Shown one piece after another: positions 24,175 to 34,399 of a DNA stretch of 64,000 nucleotides. The notes under the pieces are model-generated. The model saw only the letters and a list, made by a program, of their open reading frames with translations, did no database searches and was not told where the DNA came from. The position numbers and the translations under genes are program-made. The stretch comes from Pseudomonas donghuensis (GTDB lineage: Bacteria > Pseudomonadota > Gammaproteobacteria > Pseudomonadales > Pseudomonadaceae), in NCBI RefSeq assembly GCF_000259195.1, contig NZ_JH650757.1, positions 158,735-222,734 on the forward strand. Direction: 5' to 3'. Each line of letters begins with the position of its first letter. Within the stretch, counting starts at the first letter, position 1.

Positions 24175-25434
24175 ATGGCAAATGCGCATAGCGGCAAAAT
24201 GATCGTCGGGCTGGATATCGGCACCTCCAAGGTTGTGGCCCTGGTGGGCGAAGTCGCCGCCGACGGCACCCTGGAAATCGTCGGTATCGGCACTCACCCA
24301 TCGCGCGGGCTGAAGAAGGGCGTGGTGGTCAATATCGAGTCCACCGTGCAGTCGATCCAGCGCGCGGTCGAAGAGGCCCAGCTGATGGCGGGCTGCCGGA
24401 TTCACTCGGCGTTCGTCGGTGTTGCCGGCAATCACATCCGCAGCCTGAACTCCCACGGCATCGTCGCCATCCGTGATCGCGAAGTCAGCGCGGCGGACCT
24501 GGAGCGCGTGCTCGACGCCGCCCAGGCCGTGGCCATCCCGGCCGATCAGCGGGTCCTGCACACCCTGCCGCAGGACTACGTGATCGACAACCAGGAAGGC
24601 GTGCGCGAGCCGCTGGGCATGTCCGGCGTGCGTCTGGAAGCCAAGGTCCACGTGGTCACCTGCGCCGTCAATGCCGCGCAGAACATCGAGAAGTGCGTGC
24701 GTCGCTGCGGCCTGGAAATCGACGACATCATCCTTGAGCAACTGGCTTCGGCCTACTCGGTCCTGACCGATGACGAGAAAGAACTGGGCGTATGCCTGGT
24801 CGACATCGGCGGCGGCACCACCGACATCGCCATCTTCACCGAAGGCGCGATCCGTCATACCGCGGTGATCCCGATTGCCGGCGACCAGGTGACCAACGAC
24901 ATCGCCATGGCCCTGCGTACGCCGACCCAGTACGCCGAAGAGATCAAGATCCGTTACGCCTGCGCCCTGGCCAAGCTGGCCGGTGCCGGTGAAACCATCA
25001 AGGTGCCGAGCGTCGGCGACCGTCCGCCGCGCGAACTGTCGCGCCAGGCCCTGGCCGAAGTGGTCGAGCCGCGTTACGACGAGCTCTTCACCCTGATTCA
25101 GGCCGAACTGCGTCGCAGCGGCTACGAAGACCTGGTACCGGCGGGCATCGTCCTGACCGGCGGTACCTCGAAAATGGAAGGCGCGGTGGAACTTGCCGAG
25201 GAAATCTTCCACATGCCGGTACGCCTGGGCGTGCCGCACAGTGTTCGCGGCCTTAGCGATGTGGTGCGCAATCCGATCTATTCCACCGGTGTGGGCCTTT
25301 TGACCTACGGCCTGCAGAAGCAGTCCGACGGCTTGACCCTGACCGGTATCAGCAGCAGCAACAACGGCTATGGCGATGAACCGAAGGCTCCAGCGTTTGA
25401 ACGCTTCAAACGTTGGGTCCAGGGCAACTTTTAA
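24175..25434 (+). CDS. ftsA: Cell division protein FtsA
   Basis: FtsA is the actin-like ATPase that tethers FtsZ to the membrane and recruits later divisome proteins. The 419-residue protein has the phosphate-1 motif VGLDIGTSKVVALVGEV, the SHS2/1C insert, the phosphate-2 motif CLVDIGGGTTDIAIF and the adenosine motif LTGGTSKMEGAVELAE. It ends with the amphipathic membrane-targeting helix (AFERFKRWVQGNF). GAGAGGCAGG precedes the ATG. Confidence 0.97.
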   Translation: MANAHSGKMIVGLDIGTSKVVALVGEVAADGTLEIVGIGTHPSRGLKKGVVVNIESTVQSIQRAVEEAQLMAGCRIHSAFVGVAGNHIRSLNSHGIVAIRDREVSAADLERVLDAAQAVAIPADQRVLHTLPQDYVIDNQEGVREPLGMSGVRLEAKVHVVTCAVNAAQNIEKCVRRCGLEIDDIILEQLASAYSVLTDDEKELGVCLVDIGGGTTDIAIFTEGAIRHTAVIPIAGDQVTNDIAMALRTPTQYAEEIKIRYACALAKLAGAGETIKVPSVGDRPPRELSRQALAEVVEPRYDELFTLIQAELRRSGYEDLVPAGIVLTGGTSKMEGAVELAEEIFHMPVRLGVPHSVRGLSDVVRNPIYSTGVGLLTYGLQKQSDGLTLTGISSSNNGYGDEPKAPAFERFKRWVQGNF

Positions 25435-25491
25435 AGTTTCAAAGCAGTAGTAGTAGGCGCAAAAAACTAGAGAACTGTAAGGAGAGGGAAA

Positions 25492-26682
25492 ATGTTCGAG
25501 CTCGTAGACAACGTCCCGCAAAGTCCGGTCATCAAAGTGATCGGTGTCGGTGGCGGCGGCGGCAACGCCGTCAATCACATGGTCAAGAGCAACATCGAAG
25601 GCGTCGAGTTCATCTGCGCCAACACCGATGCTCAAGCGCTGAAAAACATCGGCGCGCGTACCATCTTGCAACTGGGTACCGGCGTCACCAAAGGCCTGGG
25701 TGCCGGTGCCAATCCGGAAGTCGGCCGTCAGGCCGCGCTGGAAGACCGTGAGCGTATCGCCGAAGTGCTGCAAGGCACCAACATGGTGTTCATCACCACC
25801 GGCATGGGCGGCGGTACCGGTACCGGTGCGGCGCCAATCATCGCCGAAGTGGCGAAAGAGCTGGGCATCCTCACGGTTGCCGTGGTCACGCGTCCGTTCC
25901 CGTTCGAAGGCCGCAAGCGCATGCAGATTGCCGACGAGGGCATCCGTGCACTGGCTGACAGCGTCGACTCGCTGATCACTATCCCCAACGAGAAGCTGCT
26001 GACCATTCTCGGCAAGGACGCCAGCCTGCTGTCGGCTTTCGCCAAGGCTGACGACGTACTGGCCGGTGCCGTTCGCGGTATCTCCGACATCATCAAGCGT
26101 CCGGGCATGATCAACGTCGACTTCGCCGACGTGCGTACCGTGATGAGCGAGATGGGCATGGCCATGATGGGTACCGGCTGCGCCAGCGGTCCTAACCGTG
26201 CACGTGAAGCGACCGAGGCAGCCATCCGCAACCCGCTGCTCGAAGACGTCAACCTGCAGGGCGCCCGTGGCATCCTGGTCAACATCACTGCAGGTCCTGA
26301 CCTGTCGCTGGGCGAATACTCGGACGTCGGTAGCATCATCGAAGCCTTCGCTTCCGATCACGCCATGGTCAAGGTCGGTACCGTTATCGATCCTGACATG
26401 CGCGACGAGCTGCACGTTACCGTGGTTGCCACTGGCCTGGGTGCGAAAATCGAGAAGCCGGTCAAGGTTATCGACAACACCATGCAGGCCGCTGCGGCGC
26501 AAACCCCGGCACCGGCGCCTGTGCGCAACGAGCAGTCTTCGGTGAACTACCGTGACCTGGAGCGTCCGACCGTGATGCGCAACCAGGCTCACGCCGGTGC
26601 TGCCGCTGCTGCAAAACTTAATCCGCAAGACGATCTGGACTACCTGGACATCCCGGCATTCCTGCGTCGTCAGGCCGATTAA
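25492..26682 (+). CDS. ftsZ: Cell division protein FtsZ
   Basis: FtsZ is the tubulin-like GTPase that forms the Z ring. The 396-residue protein has VIGVGGGGGNAVNHM at the N-terminus, the tubulin signature GGGTGTG at residues 106-112 and the synergy loop with NVDFADVRTVM. A variable linker of about 60 residues and the conserved C-terminal peptide (DYLDIPAFLRRQAD), which binds FtsA and ZipA, complete it. A strong AAGGAGAGGG site precedes the ATG, and 57 bases separate it from ftsA, consistent with high independent translation. Confidence 0.98.
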   Translation: MFELVDNVPQSPVIKVIGVGGGGGNAVNHMVKSNIEGVEFICANTDAQALKNIGARTILQLGTGVTKGLGAGANPEVGRQAALEDRERIAEVLQGTNMVFITTGMGGGTGTGAAPIIAEVAKELGILTVAVVTRPFPFEGRKRMQIADEGIRALADSVDSLITIPNEKLLTILGKDASLLSAFAKADDVLAGAVRGISDIIKRPGMINVDFADVRTVMSEMGMAMMGTGCASGPNRAREATEAAIRNPLLEDVNLQGARGILVNITAGPDLSLGEYSDVGSIIEAFASDHAMVKVGTVIDPDMRDELHVTVVATGLGAKIEKPVKVIDNTMQAAAAQTPAPAPVRNEQSSVNYRDLERPTVMRNQAHAGAAAAAKLNPQDDLDYLDIPAFLRRQAD

Positions 26683-26733
26683 TGAAATTTATCAGGGGTA
26701 TAAGGGTGATTGGTGTTCAGCAAAGGCCGGGTC

Positions 26734-26742
26734 TGGTATTAT
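26734..26742 (+). promoter_or_regulatory. Extended -10 promoter of lpxC
   Basis: TGGTATTAT matches the extended -10 consensus (TGn followed by TATAAT with one mismatch). It lies 52 bases before the lpxC ATG, in the 112-base gap after ftsZ. No good -35 is at 17 bases, which is tolerated by extended -10 promoters. Confidence 0.55.
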
Positions 26743-26758
26743 CCTCAGCCTTTGTTGA

Positions 26759-27706
<948 letters not shown>

Positions 27707-27735
27707 GTACGAACACTCTCTTCTTTAGTTTTTTT

Positions 27736-27760
27736 CGGCCACCTTCGGGTGGCCTTTTTT
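27736..27760 (+). terminator. Terminator of lpxC
   Basis: Stem GGCCACC / GGTGGCC with a TTCG tetraloop and six T, 30 bases after the lpxC stop. It closes the dcw-lpxC transcription unit. Confidence 0.93.
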
Positions 27761-27775
27761 ATGCCTGGTTTTTGT

Positions 27776-27817
27776 GTGGGAGCCGGTCTTGCCGGCGATG
27801 GGCTGCGCAGCAGCCCC
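27776..27817. repeat. REP element, single variant unit
   Basis: GTGGGAGCCGGTCTTGCCGG followed by CGATGGGCTGCGCAGCAGCC: a single pseudomonad REP-type unit with a small internal stem (GGGCTGC / GCAGCCC), in the convergent gap between lpxC and dciA. Confidence 0.7.
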
Positions 27818-27829
27818 ATGCACGGAATA

Positions 27830-28297
27830 TCAGCCGTCCGCCGCATCCTTGTCCCGCGCATGACTGGCCAACCGCTCCAGCGCCGCCCGCAGCTTGGGAT
27901 CGCTGATGCCTTCAGCGGTCGCCTGAATGCTCTCGGCCGCCCGGCTCGACAAGTCTGCGGTGTGCCCGACTGCCCGGCTCTGGGTGGTCGGTGGCTGCAC
28001 CTTGAACAGGATCCGGGTCAGGCTGGCAAAGGCTTCGAGGGTCTGCAACTGGCGCTGCAGGCGTTTTTGCTGGTAGCGCAGGCGGGTGGCCCAGTGGCCG
28101 TCGGTGACGATCAGCAGCAGCGTGCCCTCGCGCCAGGAGGCGATATGGCAATGTTCGCGGGCCGCCGGCTGCAGCTGGCTGTCGAGCAGCTTCTGCAGTT
28201 GCGCCAGGCGCTGGGCCTGGCTGAACAGGGCTTTGAGCGGCCGGGCTTCGCGCAGAAGAACAGCGGGGGCGCGGGCTGGCGAGGGGCGAAAAGCCAT
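27830..28297 (-). CDS. dciA: DUF721 protein, probable DnaB loader DciA
   Basis: A 155-residue DUF721 (DciA-family) protein. DciA is the ancestral loader or operator of the replicative helicase DnaB in bacteria that lack DnaC/DnaI. The N-terminal region has the KH-like DciA fold (LKALFSQAQRLAQLQKLLDS, then GTLLLIVTDGHWATRLRYQ) and the C-terminal part looks disordered and helical. It is divergent from secA, a position I recall for this family in many proteobacteria. The function here is inferred from the family. Confidence 0.85.
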   Translation of the reverse strand: MAFRPSPARAPAVLLREARPLKALFSQAQRLAQLQKLLDSQLQPAAREHCHIASWREGTLLLIVTDGHWATRLRYQQKRLQRQLQTLEAFASLTRILFKVQPPTTQSRAVGHTADLSSRAAESIQATAEGISDPKLRAALERLASHARDKDAADG

Positions 28298-28580
28298 GAA
28301 GGGACACCTGAAGTTACAGAGCTGCCATCTTAGCAGATCGCCCGTGCCAGGCCTTGTTTGGGCTGCGAGGGTAAAACTTCATGTTGCAATGGGTTGAAGT
28401 TGGCGAAAAAGGCCTTATTTTAACCAGGCCCCGTCAAAGCGCTGTGCCAGCATCGTGGAAATCCGCCACTTTCCTCACCATCGTTTCCGGGTAGAATGCT
28501 CGTTCGCATGCGGCCATAAGGGCTGCACGGGCGACTTACGGGGCCGCCCTCCATCCCCACGTGTGGAAGATCCTGCCGAT
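28298..28580 (+). promoter_or_regulatory. dciA-secA divergent region with secA promoter candidates
   Basis: This 283-base divergent gap holds two possible promoters for secA. The first is TTGAAG (28394-28399), a 16-base spacer and TATTTT (28416-28421). The second is TAGAAT at 28492-28497 with only a weak -35. No SecM-like arrest gene is seen. The stretch from 28455 is open and in frame with secA, but the SecA family N-terminus starts at 28581. Confidence 0.4.
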
Positions 28581-31313
28581 ATGTTTGCGCCTTTGTTAAA
28601 AAAACTTTTTGGAAGCAAGAACGAGCGTGAAGTCAAACGCATGCTCAAGACGGTACAGATCGTCAATGCCTTCGAAGAGCAGATGGTGGCCCTCTCGGAT
28701 GAGCAGCTGCGCGCCAAGACCGCAGAGTTCAAAGAGCGCCTGGCCAAAGGCGAGACCCTCGACCAGCTGTTGCCTGAAGCCTTCGCGGTCGCCCGTGAAG
28801 CGGGCAAGCGGGTCATGGGCATGCGTCACTTCGATGTGCAGCTGATCGGCGGCATGACCTTGCACGAAGGCATGATCGCAGAAATGCGTACCGGTGAAGG
28901 CAAGACCTTGGTCGCAACCCTGGGCGTATACCTCAATGCCCTGTCGGGCAAAGGCGTGCACGTGGTCACGGTGAACGACTACCTGGCCCGCCGCGACGCC
29001 AACTGGATGCGTCCACTATACGAATTCCTCGGCCTGAGCGTCGGTGTCGTCACACCGTTCCAGCCGCCGGAAGAGAAGCGCATCGCCTATGCCGCCGACA
29101 TCACCTACGGCACCAACAACGAATTCGGGTTCGACTACCTGCGCGACAACATGGCGTTCAGCATGGAAGAGAAATTCCAGCGTGAGCTGAATTTCGCCGT
29201 GATCGACGAAGTCGACTCCATCCTGATCGACGAAGCGCGCACCCCGCTGATCATCTCCGGCCAGGCCGAAGACAGCTCCAAGCTGTACATCGAGATCAAC
29301 AAACTGATCCCGCGCCTCAAGCAGCACATCGAGGAAGTCGAGGGCCAGGTTACCCAGGAAGGCCACTACAGCATCGACGAGAAGAGCCGCCAGGTTGAAC
29401 TCAACGAAGCCGGTCACCAGTTCATCGAAGAGATGCTCACCCAGGTCGGCCTGCTGGCCGAGGGCGAGAGCCTCTATTCGGCACACAACCTGGGCCTGCT
29501 GACCCACGTCTACGCCGGCCTGCGTGCGCACAAGCTGTTCCATCGCAACGTTGAGTACATCGTCCAGGACGGCCAGATCCTGCTGATCGACGAGCACACC
29601 GGCCGTACCATGCCGGGCCGCCGTCTGTCCGAAGGCCTGCACCAGGCGATCGAAGCGAAAGAGAACCTGAACATCCAGGCCGAGAGCCAGACCCTGGCCT
29701 CGACCACCTTCCAGAACTACTTCCGCCTGTACAACAAGCTGTCCGGCATGACCGGTACCGCCGACACCGAGGCCTTCGAGTTCGCCCAGATCTATAACCT
29801 CAACGTTATGGTCATCCCGCCGAACAAGCCACTGGCGCGCAAGGACTACAACGACCTGGTGTACCTGACCGCGGAAGAGAAGTACGCCGCGATCATCGCT
29901 GACATCAAGGAAAGCATGACCCAGGGCCGTCCGGTGCTGGTGGGTACCGCTACCATCGAGACCTCCGAGCACATGTCCAACCTGCTCAAGCAGGAAGGCA
30001 TCGATCACAAGGTCCTCAACGCCAAGTACCACGAGAAAGAAGCCGAGATCATTGCCCAGGCCGGTCGCCCGGGTGCGCTGACCATCGCCACCAACATGGC
30101 CGGTCGCGGTACCGACATCCTCCTGGGCGGTAACTGGGAAGTCGAAGTCGCCGCCATGGAAAACGCGACGCCTGAGCAGGTCGCGCAGATCAAGGCCGAC
30201 TGGCAGAAGCGTCACCAGCAGGTGATCGAGTCCGGTGGCCTGCACGTGATCGCCTCCGAGCGTCACGAATCGCGCCGTATCGACAACCAGCTGCGTGGCC
30301 GTTCCGGCCGTCAGGGCGACCCGGGTTCGAGCCGCTTCTACCTGTCGCTGGAAGACAGCCTGATGCGTATCTTCGCCTCCGACCGGGTGAAGAACTTCAT
30401 GAAGGCGCTGGGCATGCAGTCCGGTGAAGCCATCGAGCATCGGATGGTCACCAACGCCATCGAAAAGGCCCAGCGCAAGGTCGAAGGCCGCAACTTCGAC
30501 ATTCGCAAGCAGCTGCTCGAATTCGACGACGTCGCCAACGAGCAACGTAAAGTCATCTACCACATGCGTAACAGCCTGCTGGCAGCCGACAACATTGGCG
30601 ATACCATCGCCGACTTCCGCGAGGAAGTGCTCGACGCCACCGTCGCCCTGCACATTCCGCCGCAGTCGCTGCCCGAACAGTGGGACGTGGCCGGCCTGGA
30701 AGCGGCACTGGCCAGCGATTTCGGGGTCAAGCTGCCGATTCAGCAATGGCTCGACGAAGACGACCACCTGTACGAAGAAACCCTGCGTGCCAAGCTGATG
30801 GCCGAGCTGCTGGCGGCCTACAACGAGAAGGAAGAACAGGCCAGCGCCGAAGCGCTGCGCACCTTCGAGAAGCAGATCCTGCTGCGCGTACTCGACGACC
30901 TGTGGAAAGACCACCTGTCGACCATGGACCACCTGCGTCACGGTATCCACCTGCGCGGTTATGCGCAGAAGAACCCGAAGCAGGAGTACAAGCGCGAGTC
31001 GTTCAACCTGTTCCAAGAGCTGCTCGATTCGATCAAGCGCGATACCATCCGCGTGCTCTCGCACGTTCAGGTGCGCCGCGAAGATCCGGTCGAGGAAGAA
31101 GCCCGTCTGCGCCGCGAAGCCGAAGAACTGGCCGCACGCATGCAGTTCCAGCACGCCGAGGCTCCGGGCCTGGAAGCTGAACCGCAGGAAGAGGGCGCTG
31201 ACGTTGCCGTGGCCACCGCGCCCGTGCGCAACGAGCAGAAACTGGGCCGCAACGAGCCATGCTGGTGCGGTTCGGGCAAGAAGTTCAAGCAGTGCCACGG
31301 CAAGATCGACTGA
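28581..31313 (+). CDS. secA: Protein translocase ATPase SecA
   Basis: SecA is the motor ATPase that drives preproteins through SecYEG. The 910-residue protein begins [16 protein letters not shown] and has the Walker A segment [13 protein letters not shown] near residue 103 and the DEAD-like Walker [18 protein letters not shown]. The preprotein cross-linking domain, NBD2 ([36 protein letters not shown]) and helical scaffold follow. A C-terminal zinc-binding SecB tail ([14 protein letters not shown]) completes it. It has its own leader and a following hairpin terminator, so it is probably monocistronic. Confidence 0.98.
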   Translation: MFAPLLKKLFGSKNEREVKRMLKTVQIVNAFEEQMVALSDEQLRAKTAEFKERLAKGETLDQLLPEAFAVAREAGKRVMGMRHFDVQLIGGMTLHEGMIAEMRTGEGKTLVATLGVYLNALSGKGVHVVTVNDYLARRDANWMRPLYEFLGLSVGVVTPFQPPEEKRIAYAADITYGTNNEFGFDYLRDNMAFSMEEKFQRELNFAVIDEVDSILIDEARTPLIISGQAEDSSKLYIEINKLIPRLKQHIEEVEGQVTQEGHYSIDEKSRQVELNEAGHQFIEEMLTQVGLLAEGESLYSAHNLGLLTHVYAGLRAHKLFHRNVEYIVQDGQILLIDEHTGRTMPGRRLSEGLHQAIEAKENLNIQAESQTLASTTFQNYFRLYNKLSGMTGTADTEAFEFAQIYNLNVMVIPPNKPLARKDYNDLVYLTAEEKYAAIIADIKESMTQGRPVLVGTATIETSEHMSNLLKQEGIDHKVLNAKYHEKEAEIIAQAGRPGALTIATNMAGRGTDILLGGNWEVEVAAMENATPEQVAQIKADWQKRHQQVIESGGLHVIASERHESRRIDNQLRGRSGRQGDPGSSRFYLSLEDSLMRIFASDRVKNFMKALGMQSGEAIEHRMVTNAIEKAQRKVEGRNFDIRKQLLEFDDVANEQRKVIYHMRNSLLAADNIGDTIADFREEVLDATVALHIPPQSLPEQWDVAGLEAALASDFGVKLPIQQWLDEDDHLYEETLRAKLMAELLAAYNEKEEQASAEALRTFEKQILLRVLDDLWKDHLSTMDHLRHGIHLRGYAQKNPKQEYKRESFNLFQELLDSIKRDTIRVLSHVQVRREDPVEEEARLRREAEELAARMQFQHAEAPGLEAEPQEEGADVAVATAPVRNEQKLGRNEPCWCGSGKKFKQCHGKID

Positions 31314-31347
31314 TCACACCGTCGTTGCACCCCGCTGACATCTGAAC

Positions 31348-31386
31348 ACCGCGCCGCGACTGGTCCTGACCGTCGCGGCGTTGTTC
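31348..31386 (+). terminator. Terminator after secA
   Basis: A perfect 9-base GC stem CGCCGCGAC / GTCGCGGCG followed by TTGTTCC, 38 bases after the secA stop. The T run is short, so termination may be partial. Confidence 0.65.
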
Positions 31387-31439
31387 CATCTCAAGCGCCG
31401 GTTATCTTGATCCGACGCATTTTTTCTAGGAGCGCTTTC

Positions 31440-32657
31440 ATGGCTGTTGGTCTTGGTCCTTTGCCAACGTTGCACCCGGTTCCAGGTTTTGAACTCGGCA
31501 TTGCCTCTGCGGGCATCAAGCGCCCTGGGCGCAAGGACGTGGTGGTAATGCGCTGCGCCGAAGGCTCCAGCGTTGCCGGCGTGTTCACCCTGAACGCTTT
31601 CTGCGCCGCCCCGGTGATCCTCGCCAAGCAGCGCGTGCAGGGCAGCGTGCGCTACCTGCTGACCAACACTGGCAATGCCAACGCCGGCACCGGTGCCCCG
31701 GGCCTGGCCGCGGCCGAGCGCACCTGCGCGAAGCTCGCCGAGCTGACCGGCGTTGACGCCAGTGCCGTGCTGCCGTTTTCCACCGGCGTGATCGGTGAGC
31801 CACTGCCGGTCGAGAAGATCGAAGGCGCCCTGCAGGCAGCCCTTGATGACCTGTCGGAAAACAACTGGGCCGCTGCCGCCACCGGCATCATGACCACCGA
31901 TACCCTGCCCAAAGGTGCCAGCCGTCAGTTCCAGCATGACGGCGTGACCATTACCGTCACCGGTATCAGCAAGGGTGCGGGGATGATCCGCCCGAACATG
32001 GCGACCATGCTCGGCTATATCGCCACCGACGCCAAGGTGGCCCCGGCGGTGCTCAAGGACCTGATCCTCGACGGCGCCAACAAGTCGTTCAACCGCATCA
32101 CCATCGACGGCGATACCTCGACCAACGACTGCTGCATGCTGATTGCCACCGGCAAGGCCGATGTCGCCGAAGTCACCGAAGCCAGCGGCCCATTGTTCGA
32201 CGCGCTGAAAAAGGCCGTGTTCGAAGTGTGCATGGAGGTGGCCCAGGCCATCGTCCGTGACGGCGAAGGCGCGACCAAGTTCGTCACCGTTGAAGTCAAC
32301 GGCGGCGGCAACCACCAGGAGTGCCTGGACGTCGGCTATGCCGTGGCCCACTCGCCGCTGATCAAGACCGCCCTGTTCGCCTCCGACCCGAACTGGGGCC
32401 GTATCCTTGCCGCCGTCGGCCGTGCCGGCGTGCCGGACCTGGACGTCAGCCTGATCGACGTTTACCTGGGTGATGTGTGCATCGCCAGCAAGGGCGGGCG
32501 CAGCGCCAGCTACACCGAAGCCCAGGGTTCGGCAGTCATGGCCAAGGAAGAGATCACCATCCGTATCGAGCTGGGCCGTGGCCAGTGCAGCGAAACCATC
32601 TGGACCACTGACCTGTCCCACGAGTACGTGAAAATCAACGCCGAATACCGTACCTGA
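31440..32657 (+). CDS. argJ: Bifunctional ornithine acetyltransferase / N-acetylglutamate synthase ArgJ
   Basis: ArgJ transfers acetyl from N-acetylornithine to glutamate, recycling acetyl in arginine synthesis, and can also use acetyl-CoA. The 405-residue precursor is an Ntn-hydrolase that cleaves itself before a threonine; the site is in KGAGMIRPNMATMLGY, between Ala and Thr, giving alpha and beta chains. An AGGAGCG ribosome site precedes the ATG at 31440. The gene stands alone between secA and the GST-like gene. Confidence 0.96.
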   Translation: MAVGLGPLPTLHPVPGFELGIASAGIKRPGRKDVVVMRCAEGSSVAGVFTLNAFCAAPVILAKQRVQGSVRYLLTNTGNANAGTGAPGLAAAERTCAKLAELTGVDASAVLPFSTGVIGEPLPVEKIEGALQAALDDLSENNWAAAATGIMTTDTLPKGASRQFQHDGVTITVTGISKGAGMIRPNMATMLGYIATDAKVAPAVLKDLILDGANKSFNRITIDGDTSTNDCCMLIATGKADVAEVTEASGPLFDALKKAVFEVCMEVAQAIVRDGEGATKFVTVEVNGGGNHQECLDVGYAVAHSPLIKTALFASDPNWGRILAAVGRAGVPDLDVSLIDVYLGDVCIASKGGRSASYTEAQGSAVMAKEEITIRIELGRGQCSETIWTTDLSHEYVKINAEYRT

Positions 32658-32669
32658 CCGACTGCAATA

Positions 32670-32710
32670 CCGGCTCCCACAATGCCTGTGGGAGCTGGCT
32701 TGCCAGCGAT
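32670..32710. repeat. REP element
   Basis: An imperfect palindrome: CCGGCTCCCAC, a loop, GTGGGAGCTGGCTTGCCAGC. It lies 12 bases after argJ, and its right arm runs towards the start of the GST-like gene. Confidence 0.75.
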
Positions 32711-32753
32711 AAGGTCCGCAGGACCTTTTCTCCACTCCATCTGGAGCCGAACC

Positions 32754-33386
32754 ATGAGCTATCACCTGATCATCGGCGACAAGCTGTATTCCTCCTGGTC
32801 GCTGCGCGCCGCCCTGGCCCTTGAGCTGGCCGGTGTTTCCTATGAAGAAACCCTGATCAAACTCAACCAGCCCGATACCCGCCAGCGTCTGCTCGAGCAT
32901 TCGCCCACCGCCAAGGTGCCACTGCTCAAGAGCGAGCATGGTGTGATCGCCGACTCCCTGGCGATCGCCGAGTACCTGGCAGAGCGTCACCCCGAAGCCA
33001 ATCTCTGGCCAACCGACATCGCTGCCCGGGCCCAGGCCCGTTCGGCCTGCGCGCAGATGCACAGCGGTTTTTTTGCCCTGCGCGGCAACATGCCGTTCGA
33101 TCTGTCCCGGGATCAAGCGCTGGAAACCGTGCCGCTGGACGTACAAGTCGATATCGACCGTATCGTCGCGCTCTGGTCCGAATGCCGCCTGGCAGCCAAA
33201 GAGGCTGGCCCGTACCTGTTCGGCAGGGTGAGCCTGGCCGACGCCTTCTTCGCCCCGGTCGCGGTGCGCTTGCGCACCTACCGGGTTGAAGTGCCGGCGG
33301 AAGCGGCGGCCTATATCGAAACCATCTACCAATGGCCAGCCTTCCAGGCCTGGCAAAAGGCTGGCTTGGCGGAGCGTGAAGGGTGA
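32754..33386 (+). CDS. Glutathione S-transferase family protein
   Basis: A 210-residue GST-fold protein. The N-terminal thioredoxin-like domain has YHLIIGDKLYSSWSLRAALA and the cis-Pro region SPTAKVPLLKSEHGVIADSL; the helical C-terminal domain starts near residue 85. The SSWSLR segment and a serine near residue 14 suggest a serine-type GST (zeta or YfcF-like). The substrate cannot be told from sequence. Its stop overlaps the mutT start by 4 bases (GTGA), so the two may be cotranscribed. Confidence 0.88.
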   Translation: MSYHLIIGDKLYSSWSLRAALALELAGVSYEETLIKLNQPDTRQRLLEHSPTAKVPLLKSEHGVIADSLAIAEYLAERHPEANLWPTDIAARAQARSACAQMHSGFFALRGNMPFDLSRDQALETVPLDVQVDIDRIVALWSECRLAAKEAGPYLFGRVSLADAFFAPVAVRLRTYRVEVPAEAAAYIETIYQWPAFQAWQKAGLAEREG

Positions 33387-34327
33387 AGCGTGTGCATGTA
33401 GCCGCTGCGGTCATTCGCGGCAGCGACGGGCGTATTCTGATTGCCCGCCGCGCTGACAGCCAGCATCAGGGCGGTCTGTGGGAGTTTCCGGGTGGCAAGG
33501 TCGAAGACGGCGAAGCGGTCGAGCTGGCCCTGGCGCGTGAGCTGCAGGAAGAGCTGGGCATCGTCGTCACTGCGGCGCGTCCGCTGATCAAGGTCAAGCA
33601 TGATTATCCGGACAAGCAAGTGCTGCTGGATGTCTGGGAGGTCAACGGCTTTACCGGCGAGCCCCATGGCGCCGAAGGCCAGCCCCTGGCCTGGGTGACC
33701 GCGCGGGAACTGCCGCAGTACGACTTCCCCGAGGCCAACCAGCCAATCGTTGCCGCTGCGCGCTTGCCGGCTGAATACCTGATCACCCCCGAGGGCCTGG
33801 AAGTCCCGCAGATGCTGCGTGGCATTCAGAAGGCCATTGCCGGTGGAATCAAACTGGTACAACTGCGTGCACCGAACATGTACGACCCTAAGTACCGCGA
33901 TGTGGCGGTGGATGCGGTGGGGCTGTGTGCGGGCAAGGCGCAGTTGATGCTCAAGGGCCCGCTGGAGTGGCTGGGAGACTTCCCGGCGGCCGGTTGGCAC
34001 CTGACCTCCGAGCAGTTGCGCAAGTACGCCAGCAACGGCCGGCCGTTCCCCAAGGAACGCTGGCTGGCGGCGTCCTGCCATAACGCTGAAGAGCTGGCGT
34101 TGGCCGAGCAGATGGGCGTGGATTTCGTCACCCTGTCGCCGGTGCAGGCAACCCAGACTCATCCGCACGCCGTGCCGTTGGGGTGGGAGCAGGCGCAGCA
34201 ACTGATCGAGGGTTTCAGCAAACCGGTGTATTTGCTCGGTGGCGTGGGTGCTGCCGAGCGCGACAAGGCCTGGCTGCATGGGGCCCAGGGTGTGGCGGGG
34301 ATCCGCGCGTTCTGGCCTGAGCTCTGA
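33383..34327 (+). CDS. mutT: Nudix (MutT) and thiamine-phosphate-synthase-like fusion protein
   Basis: A 314-residue two-domain protein. The N-terminal 130 residues are a MutT-type Nudix hydrolase, with RILIARRADSQHQGGLWEFP and an intact Nudix box GGKVEDGEAVELALARELQE followed by ELGI. This domain is expected to clear 8-oxo-dGTP. The C-terminal region (about 140-314) is a ThiE/TenI-like TIM barrel (LMLKGPLEWLG, SCHNAEELALAEQMGVDFV, LLGGVGAAERD). This fusion is common in gammaproteobacteria; the role of the second domain is unproven. The start is GTG, overlapping the GST gene. Confidence 0.92.
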   Translation: MKRVHVAAAVIRGSDGRILIARRADSQHQGGLWEFPGGKVEDGEAVELALARELQEELGIVVTAARPLIKVKHDYPDKQVLLDVWEVNGFTGEPHGAEGQPLAWVTARELPQYDFPEANQPIVAAARLPAEYLITPEGLEVPQMLRGIQKAIAGGIKLVQLRAPNMYDPKYRDVAVDAVGLCAGKAQLMLKGPLEWLGDFPAAGWHLTSEQLRKYASNGRPFPKERWLAASCHNAEELALAEQMGVDFVTLSPVQATQTHPHAVPLGWEQAQQLIEGFSKPVYLLGGVGAAERDKAWLHGAQGVAGIRAFWPEL

Positions 34328-34331
34328 ACTG

Positions 34332-34392
34332 ATCGCGGGGCTAGCCCGCTCCTACAGGATCGCCACCTGTAGAAGCGGGCTTGACCCGCGAT
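34332..34392. repeat. REP palindrome
   Basis: Inverted REP units ATCGCGGGGCTAGCCCGCTC and GAAGCGGGCTTGACCCGCGA around a short loop, in the convergent gap between mutT and the cobalamin adenosyltransferase gene. The long stem may also end transcription. Confidence 0.85.
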
Positions 34393-34399
34393 GAGGCCC

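Noticed and set aside
23305-26628. A very long open frame on the minus strand across ftsQ, ftsA and ftsZ
   Set aside because: It is antisense to three firmly identified genes. GC-rich codon bias makes the opposite strand stop-poor, and its composition (rich in His, Gln, Arg, Val) has no family resemblance.
28455-28580. In-frame extension of secA by 42 codons
   Set aside because: The SecA family begins at MFAPLLKK, and the extra residues (rich in Cys, His, Arg) match no SecA. A -10-like TAGAAT lies inside the stretch.
33383-34327. The mutT gene as a frameshifted pair of genes
   Set aside because: The reading frame is uninterrupted through both domains, and the fused form is a known family architecture.
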